Made by a program: the position numbers and the translations under genes. The notes under the pieces were generated by a model that had not been told where the DNA came from, did no database searches, and saw only the letters and a list, made by a program, of their open reading frames with translations. A stretch of DNA of 36,390 bases, from positions 1 to 36,390 of the forward strand of contig JAILOW010000134.1 in assembly GCA_024690635.1 (NCBI GenBank), given 5' to 3'. Source of the DNA: Butyrivibrio sp. GTDB lineage: Bacteria > Bacillota_A > Clostridia > Lachnospirales > Lachnospiraceae. This document shows positions 1-7,307 of this stretch, one piece after another. How positions within the stretch are numbered: the first letter of the stretch is position 1; the number at the start of each line of letters is the position of its first letter.

Positions 1-263
1 TTATATGGACATTTATCCCTCAAGTTGAATTGCGCCATAACCTGCTAAACTAGTGTAGCTGTTTTATATTTCTCGACTATATTGATTAGATATGATTTGT
101 AATCTACAAGGCGGAAGAAGGCGTCGATGGGGTTCCATCGACAACTGATGACAACGCAGTAGATTCAAATTATAGCAAGCATATAGTCGAGAAATATAAA
201 AACAGCTACACTAGTTTAGCAGGTTATGGCGTAATTCAACTTGAGGGATAAATGTCCATATAA
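1..263. repeat. Long inverted-repeat (fold-back / MITE-like) element
   Basis: Positions 1-82 and 181-263 are inverted copies of each other, about 82 bp per arm with one mismatch (G versus A in the GCGCCAT/ACGCCAT stretch) and one single-base indel. The arms begin and end with TTATATGGAC. The ~98 bp between them also folds: AATCTAC near 110 pairs with GTAGATT near 160, and CGATGG at 124-129 pairs with CCATCG at 135-140. The whole stretch could form one long imperfect hairpin. It encodes no protein I can recognise. The right end abuts a kinase remnant that has lost its N-terminus, which fits insertion or an associated deletion. The left edge is the window edge, so the element may be longer and target duplications cannot be checked. 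A MITE is an inference; a fold-back RNA is also possible. Confidence 0.75.
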
Positions 264-267
264 AAAG

Positions 268-501
268 CCGGGAGGATAATATCTTTTGGAAGCCGGATAA
301 AACCCATATATCAAAGGACGAATTCGATGTAAAACTTGCTGAGATCCTTCGCTGCGACAGCTGGATCTTGAGCTGGTGGAGCTTGTAAAAGAATATGAGA
401 AGGTACAAAAGCCAAAGCTCTTAGCGTTGTTTGAAAAATATCCAAATAAAAAAGTCATCACATTGCATTCCAGGGAAGAAGCAAATGAATGGCTGAAGAT
501 G
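268..501 (+). pseudogene. Remnant of a P-loop nucleotide kinase (FlaR / adenylate kinase-like)
   Basis: Two fragments of one family are visible. From about 272 to 366 the frame reads DNIFWKPDKTHISKDEFD followed by KLAEILRCDSWIL, matching the region before the 'W-I-I-D-G-N' motif in small adenylate kinase-like proteins annotated as topology modulation protein FlaR. That frame then ends in SWWSL and a stop. A second frame from 376 reads KPKLLALFEKYPNKKVI, then LHSREEANEWLK, the usual C-terminus of that family. The N-terminal P-loop half is missing next to the inverted repeat at 1-263, and the middle section between the fragments is deleted with a frame change. The gene is dead. The C-terminal fragment is in frame with the following acetyltransferase. 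The family assignment is from memory of the conserved pattern. Confidence 0.65.
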
Positions 502-972
502 GAGAAAAACAAGATGTTTTCAATAGTACCTGTAACAGACAAAAATATACATGAGGCTGCCAGGATACATTCCATATCCTGGCAGGAATCCCATCGTTCG
601 TTCTGCGATGCGGATTTTATAGAGATACATTCAATCGAACACCAGCAAAAGTACATTGCTGAAAAGATTGCAAAAGGCATTGAGTTCTTTATCCTCTGTG
701 ACAAAGATCCGGTAGCAGTGATCTCTATCGACGGAGGGCTTATTGAGGACCTTTATGTTCTTCCGGAATGCCAGAATAAAGGATATGGAACAAAACTACT
801 TGATCATGCGCTTTCTTTGATACAGGAGCGCGGCTTGCAGCCATCTTTGTGGATACTGGAGAATAACCACGGAGCAGAACGCCTGTATCTGCGCAAAGGA
901 TTTGTTCCCTCGGGAAAGAGAAATCAGATCACAGACAAACTTGATGAAATTGAATTTCTCTATGAGGGATGA
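499..972 (+). CDS. GNAT-family N-acetyltransferase
   Basis: Predicted cytoplasmic acetyltransferase of the GNAT fold, about 157 aa from ATG 499 (ATG 514 is an alternative). The acetyl-CoA binding motif A is clear: DLYVLPECQNKGYGTKLL contains the Q-x-x-G-x-G pyrophosphate loop. It is followed by the motif B pattern WILENNHGAERLYLRKGF typical of GNATs. The N-terminus VPVTDKNIHEAARIHSISW fits helix alpha-1 of the family. The open frame extends upstream to GTG 376, but those 41 residues are the C-terminal tail of the broken kinase, so I start at 499. The ribosome binding site there is weak, and a translated kinase-tail fusion cannot be excluded. The substrate cannot be read from the sequence. Confidence 0.75.
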   Translation: MEKNKMFSIVPVTDKNIHEAARIHSISWQESHRSFCDADFIEIHSIEHQQKYIAEKIAKGIEFFILCDKDPVAVISIDGGLIEDLYVLPECQNKGYGTKLLDHALSLIQERGLQPSLWILENNHGAERLYLRKGFVPSGKRNQITDKLDEIEFLYEG

Positions 973-1050
973 GGCCCGACAGTGCTTTTATACTTTTTTA
1001 CATTATAAATTAACGTGAAATGGTAAAATTATTCTGTAATAGTATATGGT

Positions 1051-2332
1051 TTGCTTAGCTGTTACAGAGAATGCAGATTGAAGAGAATTTATATTATCAT
1101 CATTAATGTCTTGATAATAGGTTTGATCCTTTTGGTTATCGTAAAGTATGCCAACGATAGAGCAGAAGAATCAAACCATGCTTCAGTTGCGTCTTTTGAA
1201 AAAATGACAACAAACACAGAGCAGATCATCTTATCTATATTGACGATGGTTCTATGAAGGGGATTTCGACTACCCCCAGCACAACAGATCCGTCGGATTA
1301 TTCTGTCAGATATTCTAATATTCCTATTTTTGAAAACCTTGAGATCAGTAACGTAGACGGAGTGGTTAACCTGACAAGGGCCTATACTAATCCCCAAAAC
1401 GGCGTTCAGTCCATAGCATTTTTGAACAATGTAAAGGTTTTGGACAGTGATACAGGCGCTATGCGAGAAGGGCTTCTTATCCGCGTGGTACCTGTAAGTC
1501 GTCTTGAGCAAAAGCTGGTCTTTTTAAAGGGTGAGTATGAAAATGTGGAAATCTCTATTATAGACTGGGACGGCGACTATATGATCCACGGCAAGTCGCT
1601 GAAAAACAGCAATTTCTTTGAATATTTCAGATCCTACAATCCTATGTCGGCGCAGGAATATAACAAGGTGGTGGATACCATTCGTACAGACATAGGATCC
1701 ATGCATATCCGCAATTCAAAAAAGAGGACAGTGTGATAGCTTATACTCCTTTGGGGGGGCTTGATAACTGGTTCCTCGTAGCTTATATTCCGGCAAAACA
1801 GGCAAGCGAAGCAAAGTCACAGTTTCTATCAACTATGTCTCACGATATCAGGACACCTATGAATGCCATCATTGGTATGAATGAAATGATCTTAAGAGAC
1901 AGCCGGGAAGAAGAGACTATTGTATACGCTGAAAACATCAGAACCGCAGGAAATACACTTCTTGGACTTATCAATGATATTCTCGATTTTTCCAAGATCG
2001 AAGCAGGCAAGATGGAAATCATAAACGTGGACTACAATTTTGTGTCCCTTTTAAATGACCTTGTAAATATGGCCCATCTTAAGGCTGAGGAAAAGGGACT
2101 TACTTTTGAGCTTGATGTGGACAGGAATATACCAAGGATTCTGCACGGAGATGAGATAAGGATCAAGCAGGTTATCACCAATATACTCTCAAATGCTGTT
2201 AAGTATACCAGAGAAGGCGGTATTGTCTTTTCTGTGACCGGAAGTAAGTGTGAAGATAGCGAAGACTGCGTGAACCTCCATGTAAGCGTCAAAGATACGG
2301 GAATAGGAATTAAGAAAGAAGATCTTTATGAT
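1051..2332 (+). pseudogene. Broken membrane sensor histidine kinase
   Basis: Three consecutive reading frames together spell one sensor kinase. 1051-1240 encodes an N-terminal membrane segment (IYIIIINVLIIGLILLVIV) and the start of an extracellular sensor. The frame then shifts near 1225-1245 and continues to about 1712 with the rest of a Cache-like sensor domain. A second shift occurs at the A-rich run near 1714-1721, after which FKKEDSVIAYTPLGGLDNW restores the protein. Next come the HisKA dimerisation box with the phospho-acceptor His (FLSTMSHDIRTPMNAIIG), the N-box (NILSNAVKYT) and the first G-box (VKDTGIGI). The kinase stops there: the rest of the ATPase domain is deleted and the sequence joins an HD-GYP domain near 2325. 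With two frameshifts and a truncated ATPase domain it cannot be functional. Confidence 0.85.
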
Positions 2333-2771
2333 GGGTCTTCTTCATGATGTTGGTAAGATCGGCGTTCCTGACGAAGTGATCAATAAACCCGGAAGGCTTA
2401 CGGATGAAGAGTTTGCATGCATCAAAAAACATCCTGCCATTGGAGGCAAGATCCTTGGCAATATCAAGGAAATGCCGGAGCTTGCGGCAGGAGCAAAATG
2501 GCATCATGAGAGGTACGATGGAAAGGGTTATCCGGAGGGACTTTCCGGAGAAAACATCCCTGAAGAAGCCAGAATCATCGCAGTTGCCGATGCTTATGAC
2601 GCCATGACCAGCAATCGAAGCTACAGAGGAGCGCTTCCTCAGGAAAAGGTCAGAAGTGAGATAGAAAAAGGCAAGGGAACCCAGTTTGATCCAAAGTTGG
2701 CTGATCTGATGCTGAAAATGATAGGTGATGACAAAGACTATCTTATGAGAGACAGAACAAGAGATGAATAA
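2328..2771 (+). pseudogene. HD-GYP domain remnant (c-di-GMP phosphodiesterase-type)
   Basis: An open frame of 147 aa encodes most of an HD-GYP domain: the HD pair (GLLHDVGKIGVPD), the following His (IKKHPAIGGKIL), HHERYDGKGYPEGL containing the HHE and GYP signatures, the AVADAYDAMTSNRSYR block, and the terminal GTQFDP. These motifs normally make up a di-iron phosphodiesterase for cyclic di-GMP. The N-terminal helices of the domain and any regulatory domain are missing. The fragment is joined out of frame to the truncated histidine kinase, so I treat it as the far side of a deletion. An internal ATG at 2328 could allow expression, but there is no convincing ribosome binding site. Confidence 0.75.
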
Positions 2772-2827
2772 ATCTGTGATTTTGTGATAAAATCATACGT
2801 ATAAGCGTAAAGTTGGAGGCGGGGGAA

Positions 2828-3499
2828 ATGGATCTTAAATTATTTGCACAAGCGCTTACCAAGCTTGTTATGGGAATTCTTCTCATGATCTTTTTGCTGT
2901 TTTTACCGGCGTGGACCTGGAATTATCCCCAGGCGTGGCTCTTGATGGGAGTTCTTTTTATTCCCATGTTCATTGCAGGGATCGTGATGATGGCAAAATC
3001 GCCGGAGCTACTCAGAAAAAGATTAAATGCAAAAGAGGAACAGTCGGAGCAAAAGGCAGTGATCTTCCTAAGCGGAGCGATGTTCATGGCATCCTTTATA
3101 TCCGCAGCTCTTTGCTACAGATTTGATTTTCTGATGCTTCCCTTTACTGTGTCTTTGGTGGGAGCAGTGATATTCCTCATAGGTTATGGGCTCTTTGGAG
3201 AAGTGCTCAGGGAAAATGCTTATCTTTCCAGAACCGTTGAGGTACAGGAGAATCAAAAGGTTATTGATACAGGACTTTACGGAGTGGTGCGCCATCCCAT
3301 GTACATGGCAACAGTGCTGCTGTTTCTGGCTATGCCCGTGATCCTGGGATCTGTTATTTCTTTTGTGATCATGCTCTTATACATTCCCATTATCGCAAAG
3401 CGTATCCGCAACGAGGAAAAGGTTCTTGAAGAAGGACTTGAGGGATATGCGCAGTACAAGAAAAAAGTTAAACATAAGGTAATACCGTTTATCTGGTAA
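2828..3499 (+). CDS. Isoprenylcysteine carboxyl methyltransferase-family membrane protein
   Basis: Integral membrane protein of about 223 aa in the ICMT/phospholipid methyltransferase superfamily, which uses S-adenosylmethionine to methylate membrane-associated substrates. Hydrophobic segments lie near residues 10-30, 36-56, 80-100 and 105-125, with another pair near 165-195. The C-terminal signature is present: VIDTGLYGVVRHPMYMA, with the RHP motif that binds SAM in this family, and RIRNEEKVLEEGLEGYAQYK, the conserved RxxxEE...Y..Y pattern. I chose ATG 2828 because GGAGGCGGGGG lies just upstream; a TTG at 2813 would put the Shine-Dalgarno inside the gene. The next gene, a symporter, starts 24 bp downstream, so the two may be co-transcribed. 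The bacterial substrate is unknown. Confidence 0.8.
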   Translation: MDLKLFAQALTKLVMGILLMIFLLFLPAWTWNYPQAWLLMGVLFIPMFIAGIVMMAKSPELLRKRLNAKEEQSEQKAVIFLSGAMFMASFISAALCYRFDFLMLPFTVSLVGAVIFLIGYGLFGEVLRENAYLSRTVEVQENQKVIDTGLYGVVRHPMYMATVLLFLAMPVILGSVISFVIMLLYIPIIAKRIRNEEKVLEEGLEGYAQYKKKVKHKVIPFIW

Positions 3500-3523
3500 T
3501 TCGCAGAATTGGAGGAGAAGTGT

Positions 3524-5062
3524 ATGGAAGGGTTACTTGCGTTTATTACGGCTGTGTGCGGGAAAATACAGATCGTGTCGGATCTGTTCTGGGATTTTCC
3601 AACGAACTTTGAATGGTATTCGAATATTCCCATATTGGGAAATTTTTCTCTGGCCATCATACTTCTGATCGGTTCGGGAATATATTTCACCGTAAGGCTT
3701 AGGTTTATTCAGGTCCGCAGATTTTCTTACGGTATAAAGGTTCTTAAAAACAGTAAGGCCAAAACGGGCATAACTCCTCTGGCGTCGTTCTTTCTTTCAA
3801 CTGCCATGAGAGTTGGCCCCGGAAATATTCTTGGTGTTACGGGCGCTGTCTCCGTCGGAGGCCCCGGAGCACTTCTTTGGATGTGGATCTCGGCGTTCTT
3901 TGGAATGGCAACAGCGTTTGTTGAGTCCACGCTTTCCCAGATATTTAAAGAGAAAAAAGATGATGAGTATATCGGAGGTATGGCCTTCTACGGCAGAAAG
4001 CTATTAAAGAACTCTGCGGTTGTGGGCGTTATCCTTTCGCTCATGTACATCATATATGCTATTCTTTGCTTCCCGGCTCAGGGCTTTAACACTGTATCAG
4101 CCATGGGGCAGATCGCCAGCATCGTAAGCGGAACAGAGCTTCCCACAACTCACGCTGTATACTGGATCGGCTTTGCTATCGTGATCATTGCTACCTGCGC
4201 CGTATCCTTTGGCGGAACAAAAAAGATCTCCAAAGTTACCGACGTTCTTGTACCTGTAATGGCGCTTGTATATGTGGTAACAGTAATACTTCTGATACTT
4301 ATCAACTTTTCACGTATACCGTGGTTTTTCTATGCGGTATTCTCAGAAGCGTTTAAACCGGAAGCAGTATTTGGCGGAGCCTTTGGTATCGCACTTATGC
4401 AGGGCGTAAAAAGAGGCCTCATGTCCAATGAAGCCGGACAGGGTACCATCACAATGCCTGCGGCTGCATCAGATGCAACACATCCCTGTGATCAGGGCTG
4501 CGTACAGGCAGTTGGAGTATTCCTCGATACCATCGTTATTTGTACTCTTACGGGATTTGTAGTGATCATGGGAAGAGTCTGGCTGACAGATGCAGGAGAT
4601 GCATGGTTTGAGCTAGGCAAGCTTCCCAAGTATCTTGCTTCAGTTGCGGAGCTTACTCCCGGTACAGCCTTTAACAGCATAGTTACACTGCTTGTTTCCC
4701 TGTGTTTCGGACTCTTTGCATTTACCTGCCTCCTTGGCTTCATGTCTTTTTCAGAGATATGTGCCAACAGGATCAGCAGGAGCAAAGTGTTTATCAATGT
4801 TATCAGAGTGATAGACATTGCGGTTATCATTTTCGGAATGCTTACATCTATCGTTGGAATGGATCTTGGAGCTCTCTGGGATCTTTCGGATTTTGCCAAT
4901 ATCCTCATCGCATACTGCAACATCCCTCTTTTGTACATAGGCTTTAAATACGTTAAGAGGGCACAGGAGCATTTTGAAAAAAGGGACGGAACTCCCTTTA
5001 CATCAAGAATAGCAGGGACAGACGTCCCTGTCTGGGATGATAAAGCCAAAAATGATCGCTAG
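3524..5062 (+). CDS. Sodium:alanine symporter (AGCS family)
   Basis: Inner-membrane transporter of 512 aa, predicted to couple uptake of alanine or glycine to sodium. The family signature is clear in GVKRGLMSNEAGQGT followed by ITMPAAASDATHPCDQG, and in the N-terminal ALLWMWISAFFGMATAF region with the GPGN motif shortly before it. Around ten hydrophobic segments are spread across the protein, and the length is normal for AGCS members. ATG 3524 is chosen because GGAGGAG lies 7 bp upstream; the TTG at 3509 precedes that site. It follows the methyltransferase gene closely. The gene ends 1 bp before the stop of the convergent CooT-like gene, with a hairpin across the junction. The exact amino acid transported is inferred from the family. 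Confidence 0.92.
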   Translation: MEGLLAFITAVCGKIQIVSDLFWDFPTNFEWYSNIPILGNFSLAIILLIGSGIYFTVRLRFIQVRRFSYGIKVLKNSKAKTGITPLASFFLSTAMRVGPGNILGVTGAVSVGGPGALLWMWISAFFGMATAFVESTLSQIFKEKKDDEYIGGMAFYGRKLLKNSAVVGVILSLMYIIYAILCFPAQGFNTVSAMGQIASIVSGTELPTTHAVYWIGFAIVIIATCAVSFGGTKKISKVTDVLVPVMALVYVVTVILLILINFSRIPWFFYAVFSEAFKPEAVFGGAFGIALMQGVKRGLMSNEAGQGTITMPAAASDATHPCDQGCVQAVGVFLDTIVICTLTGFVVIMGRVWLTDAGDAWFELGKLPKYLASVAELTPGTAFNSIVTLLVSLCFGLFAFTCLLGFMSFSEICANRISRSKVFINVIRVIDIAVIIFGMLTSIVGMDLGALWDLSDFANILIAYCNIPLLYIGFKYVKRAQEHFEKRDGTPFTSRIAGTDVPVWDDKAKNDR

Positions 5063-5082
5063 ATCATTCTGACAGAGCGATC
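5054..5082. terminator. Possible shared hairpin between convergent genes
   Basis: GATCGCT at 5054-5060 pairs with AGCGATC at 5076-5082. The stem covers the 3' ends of the symporter gene and the convergent CooT-like gene. Neither side has a strong T run, so a termination role is only inferred from position. Confidence 0.35.
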
Positions 5083-5252
5083 CTTATGACTGCGCCTGTC
5101 AGATCGGCAAATTTAAGATTTCCCTTGAAGGTTTTCTTTTCACCCATAAGATCAGTGAGAGTGATTTCAGCGCCATCAATATTGATGGCGCTTACATATT
5201 CCATTAAAACCTCATCGGGTTTTGAATCATTTACAGCTGTAGAAAGACACAT
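5064..5252 (-). CDS. CooT-like small nickel-binding protein
   Basis: 62-aa cytoplasmic protein starting MCLSTAV, with conserved GAEITLTDLMGEKKTFKG and a C-terminal LKFADLTGAVIRI. This matches the CooT family, in which the Cys directly after the initiator Met takes part in nickel binding and the rest forms a small beta-barrel dimer. CooT is known from the CO dehydrogenase maturation genes of Rhodospirillum rubrum. Many homologues occur in anaerobes without a CODH nearby, so nickel handling in general is the safer statement. ATG 5252 is preceded by AAGGAG. It lies 13 bp downstream of the His-rich protein gene on the same strand, which supports a joint metal-handling role. A CooC-like ATPase is encoded 9 kb away. 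Confidence 0.75.
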   Translation of the reverse strand: MCLSTAVNDSKPDEVLMEYVSAINIDGAEITLTDLMGEKKTFKGNLKFADLTGAVIRIALSE

Positions 5253-5265
5253 AAGCCTTCTCCTT

Positions 5266-5547
5266 TTACATGAGCTTAAGCGCTTCCCTCAGGGAAGCGT
5301 TTCCTTTTGCAAAAAATTCTTTTGCTTTCAGAACTTCTTTTGCTGCATCTTCATTTCCGAAGGAAGTGAGCTTTTCTGCCATTTTATCAAGTTCATCCGC
5401 ATGACTTTCGTTGTGCTTGCAGGTGTACTCCAAAAGTGCAAGGAGCTGTTCCTTGTTTTCCATGGGCCCGTGACTGTGGCCGTGTTCATGGTCGTGGTGA
5501 TGCTCGTGATCATGTTCGTGGTGATCGTGTAAGTGTTCTTCGCTCAT
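5266..5547 (-). CDS. Histidine-rich metal-binding protein
   Basis: 93-aa protein with two parts. Residues 5-30 are almost entirely His, Asp and Glu (HDHHEHDHEHHHDHEHGHSH), a classic nickel, zinc or cobalt binding stretch like the His-rich tails of nickel chaperones. Residues 33-93 are predicted helical (LLALLEYTCKHNESHADELD, then KMAEKLTSFG). I recall this helical half from small proteins found beside metal transporters or fused to them. There is no signal peptide, so it is likely cytoplasmic. ATG 5547 is preferred over an upstream TTG at 5556; a GGGGG run lies just before both. The CooT-like gene follows after 13 bp, consistent with nickel storage and delivery. The metal itself is an inference. 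Confidence 0.7.
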   Translation of the reverse strand: MSEEHLHDHHEHDHEHHHDHEHGHSHGPMENKEQLLALLEYTCKHNESHADELDKMAEKLTSFGNEDAAKEVLKAKEFFAKGNASLREALKLM

Positions 5548-5584
5548 AATCAGCAACCCCCAAAATATATAGTTTTTGTAACCC

Positions 5585-7279
5585 TTATTCTACTGAATTG
5601 ATAAGTCCAAGGATTTCTTCCTTGATCTGCGCATTGACTTTAAGTGCATTCTCTCTTGAATCCTGATTGGAGTAGAAATAGAACTTGATCTTGGGCTCAG
5701 TGCCGCTTGGCCTGATGGCAAACCAGGAGCCGTTCTCCAAAAAGATCCTGATGGCGTTCTGAGGAGGAATATCCTCGTAGCCTGAAATGTAGTCAATAAC
5801 CTTGGAAACCTTGGAGCCCGCAACCTCTGTGGGAATGTTGCCCCTAAACCACTTCATCATGCGCTGGATACGCTCTGAACCTGCGATGCCCTCCAGAACG
5901 ATGTTGGGTTCATCCTCGGCAAAGAAGCCGTATTTTGCGTAGATCTCGTTAAGCACATCCCAAAGGGTCTTACCTTCTTTTCTGTAGTAGGCAGCAGCCT
6001 CAGCCACCAGCATACCTGCGGAAATACCGTCCTTGTCGCGGATATCCTCACATGCTGCATATCCTACGGACTCTTCATAACCAAAGAGATACTGGTATCC
6101 GTTCTCATGAAGATAAGGGATCTTGCCGCAGATGTTCTTGAATCCTGTGAGGGTCTCAAACATCTCTACGCCGTAAGCCTTGGCCATGATGGTTGAAAGA
6201 GTTGAAGTAACTATGGACTTTACCATAGCTCCCTTGGCGGGAAGAGTTCCTGCACTCTTGTGACCTTCAAGCACATAGTTAACAAGAAGGTAACCTGTCT
6301 GATTTCCGTTAAGAGGCACATAATTGCCGTTGTCGTCTCTGATCTCGATGGCGAATCTGTCTGAGTCGGGATCTGTTGCCATCAAAAGCTCTGCGCCAAA
6401 TTCCCTTCCGTATTTCTCGGAGAGGGCAAAAGCCTTGGGATCTTCCGGGTTAGGATAGCCGACTGTTGTAAAGTTGGGATCCGGGTTTTCCTGTTCGGGA
6501 ACGATCTTCCAGTTGGAGAAGCCTCTGTCTGTGAGCATCTGTCTGAAAGGAATGGATCCGCAGCCATTAAGAGGCGTGTAAACAAGAGGAATGGAAAGAT
6601 CCAGCTCATCCCCTTCATGGATCGCAAGAGACTCGATCTTGTCCAGGTACTTTCTGTCGTACTCTTTTCCGAGAACGATGATCTTACCGGACTTTACGCC
6701 CTCGTTGTAATCGGATTTTTTGATGCCTGTCCACATATCTACAGCATTGATGCACTCTGTCATTCCGTCGGCAACTTCTGCTGAAACCTGGCAGCCGTCA
6801 TCCCAATAAGCTTTGTAGCCGTTGTAATCCTTGGGATTGTGAGAAGCTGTGATATTGATTCCGGAAACAGTGCCAAGCTCTCTGATGAGATAAGCAAGCT
6901 CCGGAGTGGGACGAAGTGAAGGGAAGCAGTAAACCTTTATTCCGTTTGCGGCAAATATGCCTGCAGCAAGCTCTGAGAACTCTCTGGAAAAATGTCTGGG
7001 ATCATGAGCGATGATAACGCCCTTTTCCATGGCATCCTTTCCTTTTGATACGATATAATCCGCAACGCCCTGGCTTGCTTTACCAACGGTAAGGAAGTTC
7101 ATGCGGTTTGTGCCTGCACCAACCTTGCCGCGAAGTCCTGCGGTACCAAAGGACAGATCCTGATAGAATCTTTCTTCCTTGTCTTTTTCGTCGCCTTCAA
7201 TGGATTTGAGCTCCTCAAAAAGAGGATCCGAAGGATCAAGCTTTTCAAGCCATTCGTTGTATCTTTCGTTGTAATTCAT
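5585..7279 (-). CDS. pgcA: Phosphoglucomutase / phosphomannomutase (alpha-D-phosphohexomutase)
   Basis: Cytoplasmic enzyme of 564 aa interconverting glucose 1-phosphate and glucose 6-phosphate (possibly mannose phosphates too), linking glycolysis to glycogen and cell-surface sugar synthesis. All four active-site loops are visible in order: the phosphoserine loop GINITASHNPKDYNGYK, the magnesium loop ATDPDSDRFAIE, the sugar-specificity loop FGYEESVGYA, and the phosphate-binding loop IRPSGTEPKIKFY. The length matches Bacillus PgcA-type enzymes, longer than the ~450 aa ManB/GlmM type. The start is well placed: GGAGGTAG lies 5 bp before ATG 7279. The M32 peptidase gene ends 28 bp upstream, so the two probably form one transcript. 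Confidence 0.93.
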   Translation of the reverse strand: MNYNERYNEWLEKLDPSDPLFEELKSIEGDEKDKEERFYQDLSFGTAGLRGKVGAGTNRMNFLTVGKASQGVADYIVSKGKDAMEKGVIIAHDPRHFSREFSELAAGIFAANGIKVYCFPSLRPTPELAYLIRELGTVSGINITASHNPKDYNGYKAYWDDGCQVSAEVADGMTECINAVDMWTGIKKSDYNEGVKSGKIIVLGKEYDRKYLDKIESLAIHEGDELDLSIPLVYTPLNGCGSIPFRQMLTDRGFSNWKIVPEQENPDPNFTTVGYPNPEDPKAFALSEKYGREFGAELLMATDPDSDRFAIEIRDDNGNYVPLNGNQTGYLLVNYVLEGHKSAGTLPAKGAMVKSIVTSTLSTIMAKAYGVEMFETLTGFKNICGKIPYLHENGYQYLFGYEESVGYAACEDIRDKDGISAGMLVAEAAAYYRKEGKTLWDVLNEIYAKYGFFAEDEPNIVLEGIAGSERIQRMMKWFRGNIPTEVAGSKVSKVIDYISGYEDIPPQNAIRIFLENGSWFAIRPSGTEPKIKFYFYSNQDSRENALKVNAQIKEEILGLINSVE

Positions 7280-7307
7280 TTTTCTACCTCCTTGATCAGA
7301 AATAAAA

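Noticed and set aside
1..263. Integron attC site or CRISPR repeat
   Set aside because: There are no core sites of the attC type, no integrase, and no array of spaced direct repeats; the structure is a single inverted pair.
216..704. Minus-strand open frame of 162 aa across the inverted repeat
   Set aside because: It is antisense to the kinase remnant and acetyltransferase, and its start region is the repeat arm. It shows no domain.
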